Shown here in pieces: positions 1 through 7,476 of a stretch of 43,300 nucleotides of DNA (positions are counted from its first letter, which is position 1; the number at the start of each line of letters is the position of its first letter). The stretch lies in the NCBI GenBank assembly GCA_004296925.1, contig SCVI01000039.1:1-43300 (forward strand). The letters are read 5' to 3'. The position numbers were made by a program, and so were the translations under genes. The stretch comes from Patescibacteria group bacterium. GTDB taxonomy: Bacteria; Patescibacteriota; Minisyncoccia; Phycocordibacterales; Phycocordibacteraceae. The notes below the pieces were generated by a model, which was given only the letters and a program-made list of their open reading frames with translations, had not been told where the DNA came from and did not search any database.

Positions 1-600
1 TTTGAAACGAACATCGTTATGGAAGGTGGCTCTATTGAGCTAAATGGTGCGGGGACATTAATGACTACCGAGCAATGCCTTCTAAACAAAAATAGAAACC
101 CCGAACTCTCACGTGAACAGATTGAGAAGTATTTAAGTGACTATCTGAACGTGCGTCATTTTATATGGCTTAAGGAAGGCATTGAGGGCGATGATACTGA
201 CGGACACATCGACGACATTGCGCGGTTTGTAAATGAAACAACAGTGCTTTGTGCATATGAAGATGATGAGTCGAGCAAGAATCACGCAATCCTCAAAGAA
301 AACTTTGAAATACTACAAAACGCCACTGATCAGGATGGCAACAAACTTAACGTAGTAAAACTCCCTATGCCAGGGGTTGTGCCAGCGCACGACCGCGTAC
401 TCCCTGCCAGCTACGCAAACTTCTATATTGGAAATACTAAAGTAGTTGTTCCAACATTTGGAACCGAGAACGATGCAAAAGCATTAGAAATTATCCAATC
501 AGTATTTCAGAAAAGAAAAGTGGTTGGCGTAGATGCAACATATCTTGTATATGGACTTGGTACTTTCCACTGCATGAGTCAACAACAGCCAGCGATCTAG
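1..600 (+). CDS. aguA: Agmatine deiminase, C-terminal part (5' truncated by window edge)
   Basis: The frame is open from base 1, so the N-terminus lies outside the window; about 199 residues are visible. Agmatine deiminase hydrolyses agmatine to N-carbamoylputrescine and ammonia in the arginine-to-putrescine route, in the cytoplasm. The segment DDTDGHIDDIARFV matches the conserved TDGHxD block of the peptidyl-arginine/agmatine deiminase family. The end, GLGTFHCMSQQQPAI, matches the family's GGGNIHCxTQQxP block that carries the catalytic cysteine. The stop overlaps by 4 bases the stop of the convergent small membrane gene. The context supports the assignment: a deoxyhypusine-synthase-family gene follows and a SpeA-like decarboxylase lies about 5 kb on. 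The N-carbamoylputrescine amidase partner (aguB) is not seen here and could lie upstream. Confidence 0.9.
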   Translation, partial: FETNIVMEGGSIELNGAGTLMTTEQCLLNKNRNPELSREQIEKYLSDYLNVRHFIWLKEGIEGDDTDGHIDDIARFVNETTVLCAYEDDESSKNHAILKENFEILQNATDQDGNKLNVVKLPMPGVVPAHDRVLPASYANFYIGNTKVVVPTFGTENDAKALEIIQSVFQKRKVVGVDATYLVYGLGTFHCMSQQQPAI

Positions 601-899
601 CGCAAGAACACGAGGATAGAAACAAGATAGAGAATAACAAGAACGGCAAAAGTGCCGAGGGTTTTAAAGAAAAACGTAACAGCTTCTTTTTTCTTGTTAT
701 CAAAATAGAGACGAAGTGGTTCAAAGATAAAAAGAAAACCCATAGTTAGAGCTGAAAGAACGAAGAGTCCGAGTACCCCTATAGGTATGAGGAGAGTATT
801 CTCGAGAGACTTAACTGACGTGAAAGCTCCCATAGTAAAGGCAATACCAACAATATAGAGAGCCGCGAGCGAAGCGTTTACAAATGGACTTAAGCGCAT
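597..899 (-). CDS. Small three-helix membrane protein, unknown function
   Basis: A 100-residue protein of unknown function. It shows three hydrophobic stretches (about residues 8-28, 36-60 and 78-98) with a short basic loop (DNKKKEA) before the last one, so it is probably an integral inner-membrane protein. It starts with ATG at 899, converges on the agmatine deiminase gene and overlaps its stop by 4 bases, which is typical of compact genomes. It is transcribed away from the divergent deoxyhypusine-synthase-like gene that starts at 1001. No catalytic motif is visible. Confidence 0.65.
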   Translation of the reverse strand: MRLSPFVNASLAALYIVGIAFTMGAFTSVKSLENTLLIPIGVLGLFVLSALTMGFLFIFEPLRLYFDNKKKEAVTFFFKTLGTFAVLVILYLVSILVFLR

Positions 900-1000
900 G
901 TGTTCACTATACTCTTCTCTTTAAGATATAAGTTACGGCGACCTTAAAGAACTTCATTGACACTCGGTGTCGGTGAGCTACCATTCACTATAAGATTTAT

Positions 1001-2116
1001 ATGAATACAAACAATTCAGAAGATAAAAAGATAGACAATCTTTCGCCTGAACTCAAAAAGTTCATCGAGCCAGATAACAATCAAGTTGTTTCAGGAACTG
1101 TTTCTGACTACGTAAAAGCAAGCTCTTCCCCAGTAAGTGCCTATGCTGAACGCACCTTAAACCACACCAACGGTGGTGCGACGCTTCAAGCGGCACTCTG
1201 GCTAAAGGAGCATATCAAAAATGGCGGTAAGGTAGTGGTAACGCTCGCTGGTGCGCTCTCCTCTTTCCAGATTGGAATAATGCTCGCAGAATTAATTCGT
1301 CAAAACAAAGTGCATTTGGTTTCTGCAACGGGAGCAAACCACGAAGAATCGTACTACCGCTACGTTGCTCACTCCCATTACGCATACATCCCTCGCTACA
1401 CCGAACTAACTCCTGAACAAGAAGCAGAACTAAGAGACGCAGGACTACGCAGAATTACCGACACATTCCTTCCAGAAGATGAAAGTGTTCGAATTATGGA
1501 ACCGCACCTTTTGAAGATGTGGCATGAAGCGGAAGAAAAAGGAGAAAGTCACTACCCACACGAATATTTCCGTAGACTCTTCGCGGAAAAACTTATTACA
1601 CCTGACTCAAAAGCTAACCCGGACGATTGCTGGACATACGCGGCATATGAAAAAAATATTCCTATCGTGATCCCTGGATTTGAAGACTCAACGATGGGCA
1701 ATATTTTTGCAAGCTACACCTACAAAGGTCCTCACAAAAAAGCAGGCGACCCTTCTGTTGATCCAAAGGTTATGAAGTCAGGCTTAGAGTACTTCCACCT
1801 TATGTACGACTGGTATATGAAGGAATCTAAAGACGCTCCCATTGCCTTCTTGCAGCTCGGTGGCGGTATTGCGGCTGACTTCCCTATTTGCGTCGTTCCT
1901 TCCATTAAGCACGACCTTGGCAACCACAACGTACGCGACTGGGCAGGCTTTATTGAAATAGGCTCATCCCCAATGTCTTACGGCTCATACTCAGGTGCCG
2001 GCGGAAAAGAAAAAATTACGTGGGACAAACTTTCAACCGACTCCTACTACAACATTATCCAAAGCGACGTGAACGTCGCCTTCCCTTGGATCGCTGCCAT
2101 CCTTTTGGATCTTTAA
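1001..2116 (+). CDS. Deoxyhypusine synthase-family protein (probable polyamine aminobutyl transferase)
   Basis: A 371-aa protein of the deoxyhypusine synthase (DHS) family, matching the family's length (human 369). The NAD-binding/active-site order is recognisable: a GALSSFQIGIMLAELI segment, SATGANHEESYY (family: TTGANxxxD), a LGGGIAADF segment, and EKITWDKL near the C-terminus, where K343 aligns with the catalytic lysine of the family's EAVSWGKI block. Eukaryotic DHS moves an aminobutyl group from spermidine to a lysine of eIF5A. Bacterial members more often make or rearrange polyamines such as homospermidine. The neighbouring agmatine deiminase and SpeA-like decarboxylase favour a polyamine role here. 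The EF-P at 40335 has Gln where a modified Lys is expected, which argues against EF-P modification. Its 3' end overlaps the convergent Nudix gene by 4 bases. No Shine-Dalgarno is visible. Confidence 0.85.
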   Translation: MNTNNSEDKKIDNLSPELKKFIEPDNNQVVSGTVSDYVKASSSPVSAYAERTLNHTNGGATLQAALWLKEHIKNGGKVVVTLAGALSSFQIGIMLAELIRQNKVHLVSATGANHEESYYRYVAHSHYAYIPRYTELTPEQEAELRDAGLRRITDTFLPEDESVRIMEPHLLKMWHEAEEKGESHYPHEYFRRLFAEKLITPDSKANPDDCWTYAAYEKNIPIVIPGFEDSTMGNIFASYTYKGPHKKAGDPSVDPKVMKSGLEYFHLMYDWYMKESKDAPIAFLQLGGGIAADFPICVVPSIKHDLGNHNVRDWAGFIEIGSSPMSYGSYSGAGGKEKITWDKLSTDSYYNIIQSDVNVAFPWIAAILLDL

Positions 2117-2610
2117 TCTGAAATAGCTTCCAGAATCGCCAGATCTCTTGGAACAATGTATATCTTGCCTTCAATGCTCGTTGCCTGATTTTCAGCTAGT
2201 ATTTGTTTGGCTTTCTCGAGCGACATCCACACCAATACAAAACCTCTGTCTTTCTCATGTTGAGTAAAGTCAGGAATACCCTTCACGCCTTTTACCTTTG
2301 CGAGATAACAGTATGAAATTTGTCGGATAGTGAAAATCTTTCTGTACTCAAGAACCGAACCTATTTCCCTCTCTACTTCAATCTCGCATCCTATTTCCTC
2401 TACGCTCTCTCTCTGTAAAGCAGATAATTTATCTTCAGAACCTTCAAGACCACCGCCCGGTAACTTGTAGTAGTTTTCCTTGGAAACATGAAGTAACGCA
2501 ATCATTCCATCTTCGTCAAAAACAACCGCCCTCGCAGCTTCTCGCAAAGGGTAACCTTGAGCCTCGTCTTCAGAAACGTTTTCAGGATTGAGAAATAAAA
2601 TTTGCTTCAT
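2113..2610 (-). CDS. Nudix hydrolase
   Basis: A 165-aa Nudix-family pyrophosphohydrolase of unknown substrate. The Nudix box (Gx5Ex7REUxEExGU) is present at about residues 53-75: GGLEGSE, seven residues, then RESVEEIG, with the metal-binding glutamates intact; Ser replaces the usual hydrophobic residue after RE. The ATG at 2610 is chosen. An upstream TTG at 2637 would add only MGEGDYNDT and overlaps a purine-rich run (GGGGGAAGGTGAT). The gene lies between two unrelated genes and probably acts in nucleotide housecleaning. It could also be an accessory, transferred gene. Confidence 0.85.
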   Translation of the reverse strand: MKQILFLNPENVSEDEAQGYPLREAARAVVFDEDGMIALLHVSKENYYKLPGGGLEGSEDKLSALQRESVEEIGCEIEVEREIGSVLEYRKIFTIRQISYCYLAKVKGVKGIPDFTQHEKDRGFVLVWMSLEKAKQILAENQATSIEGKIYIVPRDLAILEAISD

Positions 2611-2713
2611 TGTGTCATTATAATCACCTTCCCCCAATTCGCGACCTCGAGTTAGAACCGCATTCGGTTAAGCCCTGCAAAGCGGATTAACTACATTTAA
2701 CATCCTCAGAACA

Positions 2714-2727
2714 ACGCGTCTCGAGCA
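2714..2727. repeat. Imperfect direct repeat flanking accessory gene (left copy; right copy 4301-4314)
   Basis: ACGCGTCTCGAGCA here and ACGTGTCTCGAGCA at 4301-4314 match at 13 of 14 bases and bracket the DUF5677-like gene. They could mark an insertion, but CTCGAG is palindromic and the repeat is short, so chance is possible. Confidence 0.35.
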
Positions 2728-2732
2728 TATGA

Positions 2733-4268
2733 CTACTTTCCTCCAGTTATAAATTTCAGGAATTTATAACTGCTTTTATACCTCCATCTTGAATAAAGCT
2801 CTTTTAAAAATGACCTCTTTTCAGGATTCGGTTCATGGACGATTTGTAAACTTAGGTTTGGATATTGCGACTCTATGAGCTGCAAGACTAAGTTAGTTAT
2901 TTTTACAATATCCTCTAAGACGCCTGGCAAGGTGTATACGCTTACCGACGGAATCGGATGAAGTCTGTGTAGTGGGTTCGCGCAAATTGCAAAACTTGAT
3001 TCACGGATGGCACCCCAGCTTCCGTGCGAAAAAGTAGATGTCCAATCGTAATACGCGTCGTATATATCTTTGCACCCAGCTTCTTCGCTCAACTTTCTTA
3101 AAGTAGAGCTGGTCCAATGACCCAGTTCTATGTCCGAAAATTCTTCCCAACGGTCTTCGTTCGCGATTTGCTTTAAAAACTTCTCGTCTATGAATGCTGG
3201 CTTATCATTCGAATCTCTCGCTTTTAAATAGCTGAGTTTCATTTGACCAATCCCATAATTTCTAAATTCATTCCAGATATTTGAATCATCCTTCTTTATT
3301 AAGTATGCGAGCGTTATAAAAGATTCAACACATGACCGGAGAGTCAATCTGCCGACAGCACCTCGAGAAAGGTTTGTCACAACCATCTCATCTAAAAGTC
3401 GTAAAACGTAGAATCCAGTACCAAAAATGGTGTCGTGTTTAGCATCAATAGCACTCGAATTATCTGTTTTTAGAAAGTGCAGTAAAAGAAGATGTCTTGC
3501 CCGATTCACTTGAGTGTTGGTTATCTTAATCTTATCTCTCCTTTGTTCTTCTCTAGGCATAGGAGCACATAGCGTTGTTTGCAGACATGCTTTCCAAAAA
3601 TCTTCCGGCCATTCGCTTGCTTCAGCGGGGAAAGATATTTCGCTTGCTCGTATCGAAGGACGCACTTCGCGCATATCGCCCTCGTTAGGGTAGTTCACTA
3701 TCGGAGAACCCATTGATCGGGGCATAGAGAATTTTCCGGTAAGGATTAAACAAAAAACCTTTACCCAGCGACAATCCGTAGCTTCTTGAGATTGGTGGTC
3801 AAGAGTAACCAGAACACCCTTCGTTAGAAAGTCAGCTACTTGTGCCTCAGTCCCAGCCATAACATTCCCAAATACTTCTTCCCAATCCTTGTATGCGGGA
3901 AGTCGAGGAAAGAGAACCAACGTCTGGAGGATTGATTTGGCATGAGGGTGTGAATCATGAAGTAAATTTAAGAGTGCAACTCTATCTGCTTTTGGCCAAG
4001 AGGCGATGCCTGATATCGTAACGTCCGAAAGTGCTTCGTGACCCATGACGAAGGCGCCAACTTTACGGAAAATATCTAAAGCCTCCTCTCTTGTTAAGTT
4101 TGCGATGAGAAGCACCGCCCAAAGCATTTGAGGCATTCTGTCATCCTTCCACGAAGAAGGAGTCATGGGCATTTGACGGATAGGCGGTTTTAAAACAGAA
4201 CCCTCTCTTTTATGCTTTGATATATTACTCGATCTGTTTTCTTCTTTATCTTTTTTAGATTCTGACAT
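2733..4268 (-). CDS. Hypothetical protein resembling DUF5677 family
   Basis: About 511 residues from ATG at 4268. An in-frame GTG at 4328 would add 20 residues; the ATG is preferred because a charged, low-complexity N-terminus (SESKKDKEENRSS) follows it. The C-terminal half (about residues 300-460) resembles DUF5677-type helical proteins: LTLRSCVESFITLAYLIK, then a conserved Y-G region, then a TFSHGSWGAIRES segment. No enzyme motif or membrane helix is clear. The gene sits beside the tRNA-Gln gene, between two imperfect 14-bp direct repeats (2714-2727 and 4301-4314), and looks accessory. DUF5677 proteins are often found in defence or mobile regions; a role in defence is only a guess. Confidence 0.65.
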   Translation of the reverse strand: MSESKKDKEENRSSNISKHKREGSVLKPPIRQMPMTPSSWKDDRMPQMLWAVLLIANLTREEALDIFRKVGAFVMGHEALSDVTISGIASWPKADRVALLNLLHDSHPHAKSILQTLVLFPRLPAYKDWEEVFGNVMAGTEAQVADFLTKGVLVTLDHQSQEATDCRWVKVFCLILTGKFSMPRSMGSPIVNYPNEGDMREVRPSIRASEISFPAEASEWPEDFWKACLQTTLCAPMPREEQRRDKIKITNTQVNRARHLLLLHFLKTDNSSAIDAKHDTIFGTGFYVLRLLDEMVVTNLSRGAVGRLTLRSCVESFITLAYLIKKDDSNIWNEFRNYGIGQMKLSYLKARDSNDKPAFIDEKFLKQIANEDRWEEFSDIELGHWTSSTLRKLSEEAGCKDIYDAYYDWTSTFSHGSWGAIRESSFAICANPLHRLHPIPSVSVYTLPGVLEDIVKITNLVLQLIESQYPNLSLQIVHEPNPEKRSFLKELYSRWRYKSSYKFLKFITGGK

Positions 4269-4332
4269 CAACTGAATTATAAACCTCTCAGAGTAAAAAT
4301 ACGTGTCTCGAGCACGATAACCTATCACGACT

Positions 4333-4434
4333 TGGCTGCAGGGGAAGGAATCGAACCCTCATTGGCCCTTTTCAGAAGACTCTTAAATTAAAGTCCTCTG
4401 AGAAGGGGCTGTTCTGCCATTAAACTAACCCGCA
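4333..4434 (-). tRNA. tRNA-Gln(CUG) with a 27-nt intron-like insertion in the anticodon loop
   Basis: The tRNA is read on the minus strand, with 5' end at 4434 and an encoded CCA at 4335-4333. The acceptor begins UGCGGGU and ends CCCUGCA-G-CCA, giving U1-A72 and discriminator G73, as in bacterial tRNA-Gln. The D arm is GTTT-AATGGCA-GAAC and the T arm is GAGGG-TTCGATT-CCTTC. Between D and T arms there are 27 extra bases. Removing them, using the CTTCT direct repeat at their edges, leaves GCCCC-TTCTGAA-A-AGGGC, an anticodon loop with U33, CUG and A37, and a normal 72-nt body. The extra sequence folds as a 10-bp hairpin (TCAGAGGACT/AGTCTTCTGA, one G-U pair). A near-consensus promoter lies just upstream. 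It may be spliced or it may be a pseudo-tRNA. Confidence 0.75.
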
Positions 4435-4443
4435 ATAGCATAC

Positions 4444-4472
4444 ATTATAGCATACTTTGAATCAAAAATCAA
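4444..4472 (-). promoter_or_regulatory. Promoter of the tRNA-Gln gene
   Basis: On the minus strand: -35 TTGATT (4472-4467), 17-bp spacer, -10 TATAAT (4449-4444), with an extended TGC before the -10. The predicted start near 4437 leaves almost no leader before the tRNA. Confidence 0.75.
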
Positions 4473-4634
4473 TCACTTTATGCACAATAAGCACAGAGGT
4501 CACAACATTTGCCACTAAATCTATACTGTCACCATCTTAAGAGCGAGTACTTACTTTCTGGAACATTGGTATAACAAAATTAAACCATCCATGCTAGTCG
4601 CGCAAATTAGAGAAGAAACCACCACATATATCGA

Positions 4635-5396
4635 CTATTCTTTATTCAATAGAGTTTCAGCGACCCGAACCGAGTGTCCAAAAATAACAGCACCGATAAC
4701 GCGATCATCAATTTCAGTTGACGTTGAGGACTGAATTGAGAATCCGCCTTTTATTAATAAGTTTGATAAGTCAGCAACTATTGTTGAAAATCTCTCTTCC
4801 ACTTTCCCTTTTGGTAAAAGCAAGAACTTATCGAGATCGCCCTCTGCAATCCCTGTGGTGAGATAGAGAATATTTTCCGCATAAACCTTTAGATGTTTAG
4901 GATCTTTTAATGGATACAGATCCCAAGCCGAAGTAAATAAGTTTTTGTTTTTACTCTCTATTGACTCCTTACCTTTTTTCTTCAAAGGCATGACCTCTTT
5001 CTTTAAGGCTGGGTCGAGCGCCTTTTTTGTCGACTTTTCTTCTGTTATACGAAAGACGTAACCCGCTCGGACAAAAGATTTATAAAACACCAGTAGCGTG
5101 TCTAACTTTTCCGTATCTCTGCGCATCATCCTCCCTATATTTGTGATACCCCATCGCCAATTACAATAACGATTGATTGAATATTGCGTCTCGTTAGAAA
5201 ACAACTCTGGGTAATTGTAGAACGAATTGTACGCAGCAATCCAGTTCGCGTCATTTACACTCCCAGTAACATCAAGTTCAATTATTGGAACAAAAAGAGC
5301 CGTGCCACATTTTCTGCAGTAACGATCTATGTCACCCACTTTAAGGGTCACCTCCACTCCGCAGTTTTTACATTGAACAGTTCCCTCCACAAACAT
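4635..5396 (-). CDS. Zinc-ribbon hypothetical protein
   Basis: A 253-aa protein of unknown function. The N-terminus is a zinc ribbon: Cys9-xx-Cys12 and Cys27-xx-Cys30 in a CKNCG...YCRKCG arrangement. The remainder has a lysine-rich middle (about residues 120-150) and no transmembrane segment. The start ATG at 5396 places the first CxxC immediately after the N-terminus, as in many zinc-ribbon proteins. It is downstream of the SpeA-like gene on the same strand but separated from it by a strong terminator hairpin, so it is probably transcribed separately. It may bind nucleic acid or a protein partner; this is inference. Confidence 0.6.
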   Translation of the reverse strand: MFVEGTVQCKNCGVEVTLKVGDIDRYCRKCGTALFVPIIELDVTGSVNDANWIAAYNSFYNYPELFSNETQYSINRYCNWRWGITNIGRMMRRDTEKLDTLLVFYKSFVRAGYVFRITEEKSTKKALDPALKKEVMPLKKKGKESIESKNKNLFTSAWDLYPLKDPKHLKVYAENILYLTTGIAEGDLDKFLLLPKGKVEERFSTIVADLSNLLIKGGFSIQSSTSTEIDDRVIGAVIFGHSVRVAETLLNKE

Positions 5397-5527
5397 ATCT
5401 TAACTCGGAACAAAATAGATACAGAACTTAATAACAAAGAGCGTCTCAGTACATCTCCGATGCTAAGAGCTTTGGATGAAGGCGGAAAAATTGAACCATG
5501 CCCTACCATACCCCCACCTAAACGAAT

Positions 5528-5594
5528 AAAACGCGCAAAAAAGAGAGTAAGGCTTGGCCTAGCGGCCTTGAGCGCTCTCTTTTTTGTGCGTTTT
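5528..5594. terminator. Large bidirectional terminator hairpin
   Basis: Two 20-nt arms (AAAACGCGCAAAAAAGAGAG and its near-complement, one wobble) enclose an inner GGCC-tagc-GGCC stem. The T-rich outer arms would end transcription of the decarboxylase gene on the minus strand. Confidence 0.7.
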
Positions 5595-5607
5595 ATGAAG
5601 TGACCTT

Positions 5608-6978
5608 TTACCACCCAAACTGCTTCCCAACATCTTCACTCGTCTCACGTCGTCGTATCAATTTTATCTCACCGTTTTGGCAGATTATCTTTGCAGGAGA
5701 TGAGAGGAGGCAGTGGTGTGAGGCAAGGGCGTCTTGGTATGCTCCTGTGTCATAGAAGGCAACGTACTGGCTCTCACTGTCATCCAAATCCTCAAGGCGA
5801 GGCATACTAATATTTCCACCTCCTGCGGTGTATTTATCGTCTGAGTCGCACGAAGAGCCAGCAAACCACACACGCTGGAGTTTGCGGTTCTTCATGTTGT
5901 TTACTGGTGTCACGTGCCACTTTTGCTTCAATGCCCACGTGTCCAAAAGGTCGTTCATAAAACTTCCGTCAATGACGTACCACTTGCGAGTTCCCTCTTC
6001 ACTCACCGACTTCTCGGTCAAAATTTTGTAGATAGTAAGTTGCGCTGGTGCGGCAACGTAGCGTCCCCACTCAACAATTAAGTTTGGGTGTTTCACTCCT
6101 GTTTTGTCGCAGTAGTTTTTTGCAGTCTTAACGATTCGGTTAATAGCAGACTTTCCGTTATAAAACTTCCCTTTCTTTTCATAAGGAACTCCAGCACCTC
6201 CTCCCATATCAATAGTGTCGAGTCCTGGGTTTTTCTCACGAAGTTTTTCGTATATCTCAAGCGCACGCTTTAGTGGCTCAATGAGTCCATCTACTTTCTC
6301 AATTTGCGATGAGATGTGGTAGTGAAGCACACTTAAGTTTCTTATTTTGCCGAGCTTTAATATTTCATCTTCACGAAAACCATAACGGTTGAAGCGCTTA
6401 TCCCAGTGCGACTGCACACGGACGCTCATGTTAAGGCGAATGCCTGTCTCGCCCTTGAACTTCTTAAAGCGTTCTAACTCGTTGTAGTCTTCGATGATTG
6501 GAATAACGGTAAGACCTTTTTCTTTGAGCTCCTCAATGAGTGCAATGTACTTTTCAGTTTTGGGACCATTACAAATAACCCGAATCTTCGGGTTGAATCT
6601 CTGCTCCATTAACATTTTCTTCACGAGCCATAGCTCGTTTACGCTCGCAACATCAAAGTGTCCTCCTTCTGACACAACCGGCAACACAAACTCTTTGTTC
6701 TGATTTACCTTCATTGCGTAGTGATAGTAGAACTTTCCTTTGTAGTTGTTGAGCTTTATGTACGCATCAAAAATATCAATCAAGCTTCGTACCCGATTTT
6801 CAAGAATAAACGGAAATACAATTTCGAGAGGTGTTCCGTATTTTTTTATTAAGTCAGCAACGTTGTACTGATAGTTCCCTTCCTTTACCAAAAGACTCCC
6901 ATCGGGAGTGATGTCGAAAAACTGCGTGTTGTACTCCTCGTGACCGAGTTTCCAAAATTGTTTGTAGTTCTTTTTCAA
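5608..6978 (-). CDS. PLP-dependent biosynthetic arginine decarboxylase-like enzyme (fold III)
   Basis: A 456-aa alanine-racemase-fold PLP decarboxylase, most like SpeA: arginine to agmatine, cytoplasmic. The PLP lysine is K90 in YAMKVNQN (SpeA: IKVNQ). HYHISSQI (219-226) and the phosphate-binding glycine loop MGGGAGVPYE (258-267) follow. The catalytic cysteine is C377 in GSSCDSDD (SpeA: CDSDG), and YDTGAYQ lies at 409-415. It is shorter than E. coli SpeA (658 aa), so the extra SpeA domains are missing. Lysine, ornithine or carboxynorspermidine decarboxylase activity cannot be excluded. With the agmatine deiminase at the left edge it would give putrescine from arginine. A long terminator hairpin follows the stop. 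Confidence 0.85.
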   Translation of the reverse strand: MKKNYKQFWKLGHEEYNTQFFDITPDGSLLVKEGNYQYNVADLIKKYGTPLEIVFPFILENRVRSLIDIFDAYIKLNNYKGKFYYHYAMKVNQNKEFVLPVVSEGGHFDVASVNELWLVKKMLMEQRFNPKIRVICNGPKTEKYIALIEELKEKGLTVIPIIEDYNELERFKKFKGETGIRLNMSVRVQSHWDKRFNRYGFREDEILKLGKIRNLSVLHYHISSQIEKVDGLIEPLKRALEIYEKLREKNPGLDTIDMGGGAGVPYEKKGKFYNGKSAINRIVKTAKNYCDKTGVKHPNLIVEWGRYVAAPAQLTIYKILTEKSVSEEGTRKWYVIDGSFMNDLLDTWALKQKWHVTPVNNMKNRKLQRVWFAGSSCDSDDKYTAGGGNISMPRLEDLDDSESQYVAFYDTGAYQDALASHHCLLSSPAKIICQNGEIKLIRRRETSEDVGKQFGW

Positions 6979-7073
6979 TTCAACGTTATTAGGAAATATA
7001 GGTTACGCACGTAATCGTAAGAAAAATGACAGATATGTCAAGGTTTTTCAGAAATTACCAGTGCGCGGAGTTT

Positions 7074-7238
7074 TCAAGATCGCTCTGCCAAGAAAGCGCT
7101 GAAATAGTAGTATGCCCCTGAGTCAACTTGAATATTCTCACGAATGGGACCGGTGCCACCACCTCTTCGTACCTCATCACGAAGCTTTTGACGTTCTGGA
7201 TCGCGTTTTGAGCTAGGTTTTAATCTTTCTCGTGCCAT
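7074..7238 (-). CDS. Small basic protein, 54 aa, unknown
   Basis: ATG at 7238 to TGA at 7074 encodes a 54-residue protein beginning MARERLKPSSKRDPERQK, with an arginine/lysine-rich N-terminal half, a GGGTGP turn and an aromatic segment (AYYYFSAFL). It is highly basic and could bind RNA or ribosomes; no family is recognised. It lies between the 16S rRNA trailer and the decarboxylase gene, all on the minus strand. The ordered basic-then-aromatic composition suggests a real small gene. Confidence 0.5.
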   Translation of the reverse strand: MARERLKPSSKRDPERQKLRDEVRRGGGTGPIRENIQVDSGAYYYFSAFLAERS

Positions 7239-7476
7239 GTAATTTCATACTACACTTCTCAACTCGCATGTCAAAAAACCTCTTTTTTGAAGAGTATTTT
7301 CACAAAAACCAAAGTCATTAAGTAGCTCCTTTTCTTCTGTCCCGTTTACCCCGTTTACGACTTCGCTTTTGTAGCGAACGGCTGCCGTGCGTTATTTTGG
7401 GACTATACGCAATGGTCCGTTCTCACTTGAACATCGACCGGATAAGTTTCGATACGAGATCGAAACGGTTTCCGCA

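Noticed and set aside
2610-2637. Shine-Dalgarno-like GGGGGAAGGTGAT before the Nudix ATG
   Set aside because: It cannot pair with this organism's 16S tail (GGAACAATTCCA) and the other genes lack such a site, so it is probably chance.
4333-4434. Class II tRNA (Leu/Ser/Sec) with a long variable arm
   Set aside because: The extra hairpin lies inside the anticodon arm (GCCC/GGGC pair outside it), not between the anticodon and T arms.
5184-5603. Plus-strand 139-codon frame
   Set aside because: It overlaps the zinc-ribbon gene and runs through the terminator hairpin at 5528-5594, so it is not a likely gene.
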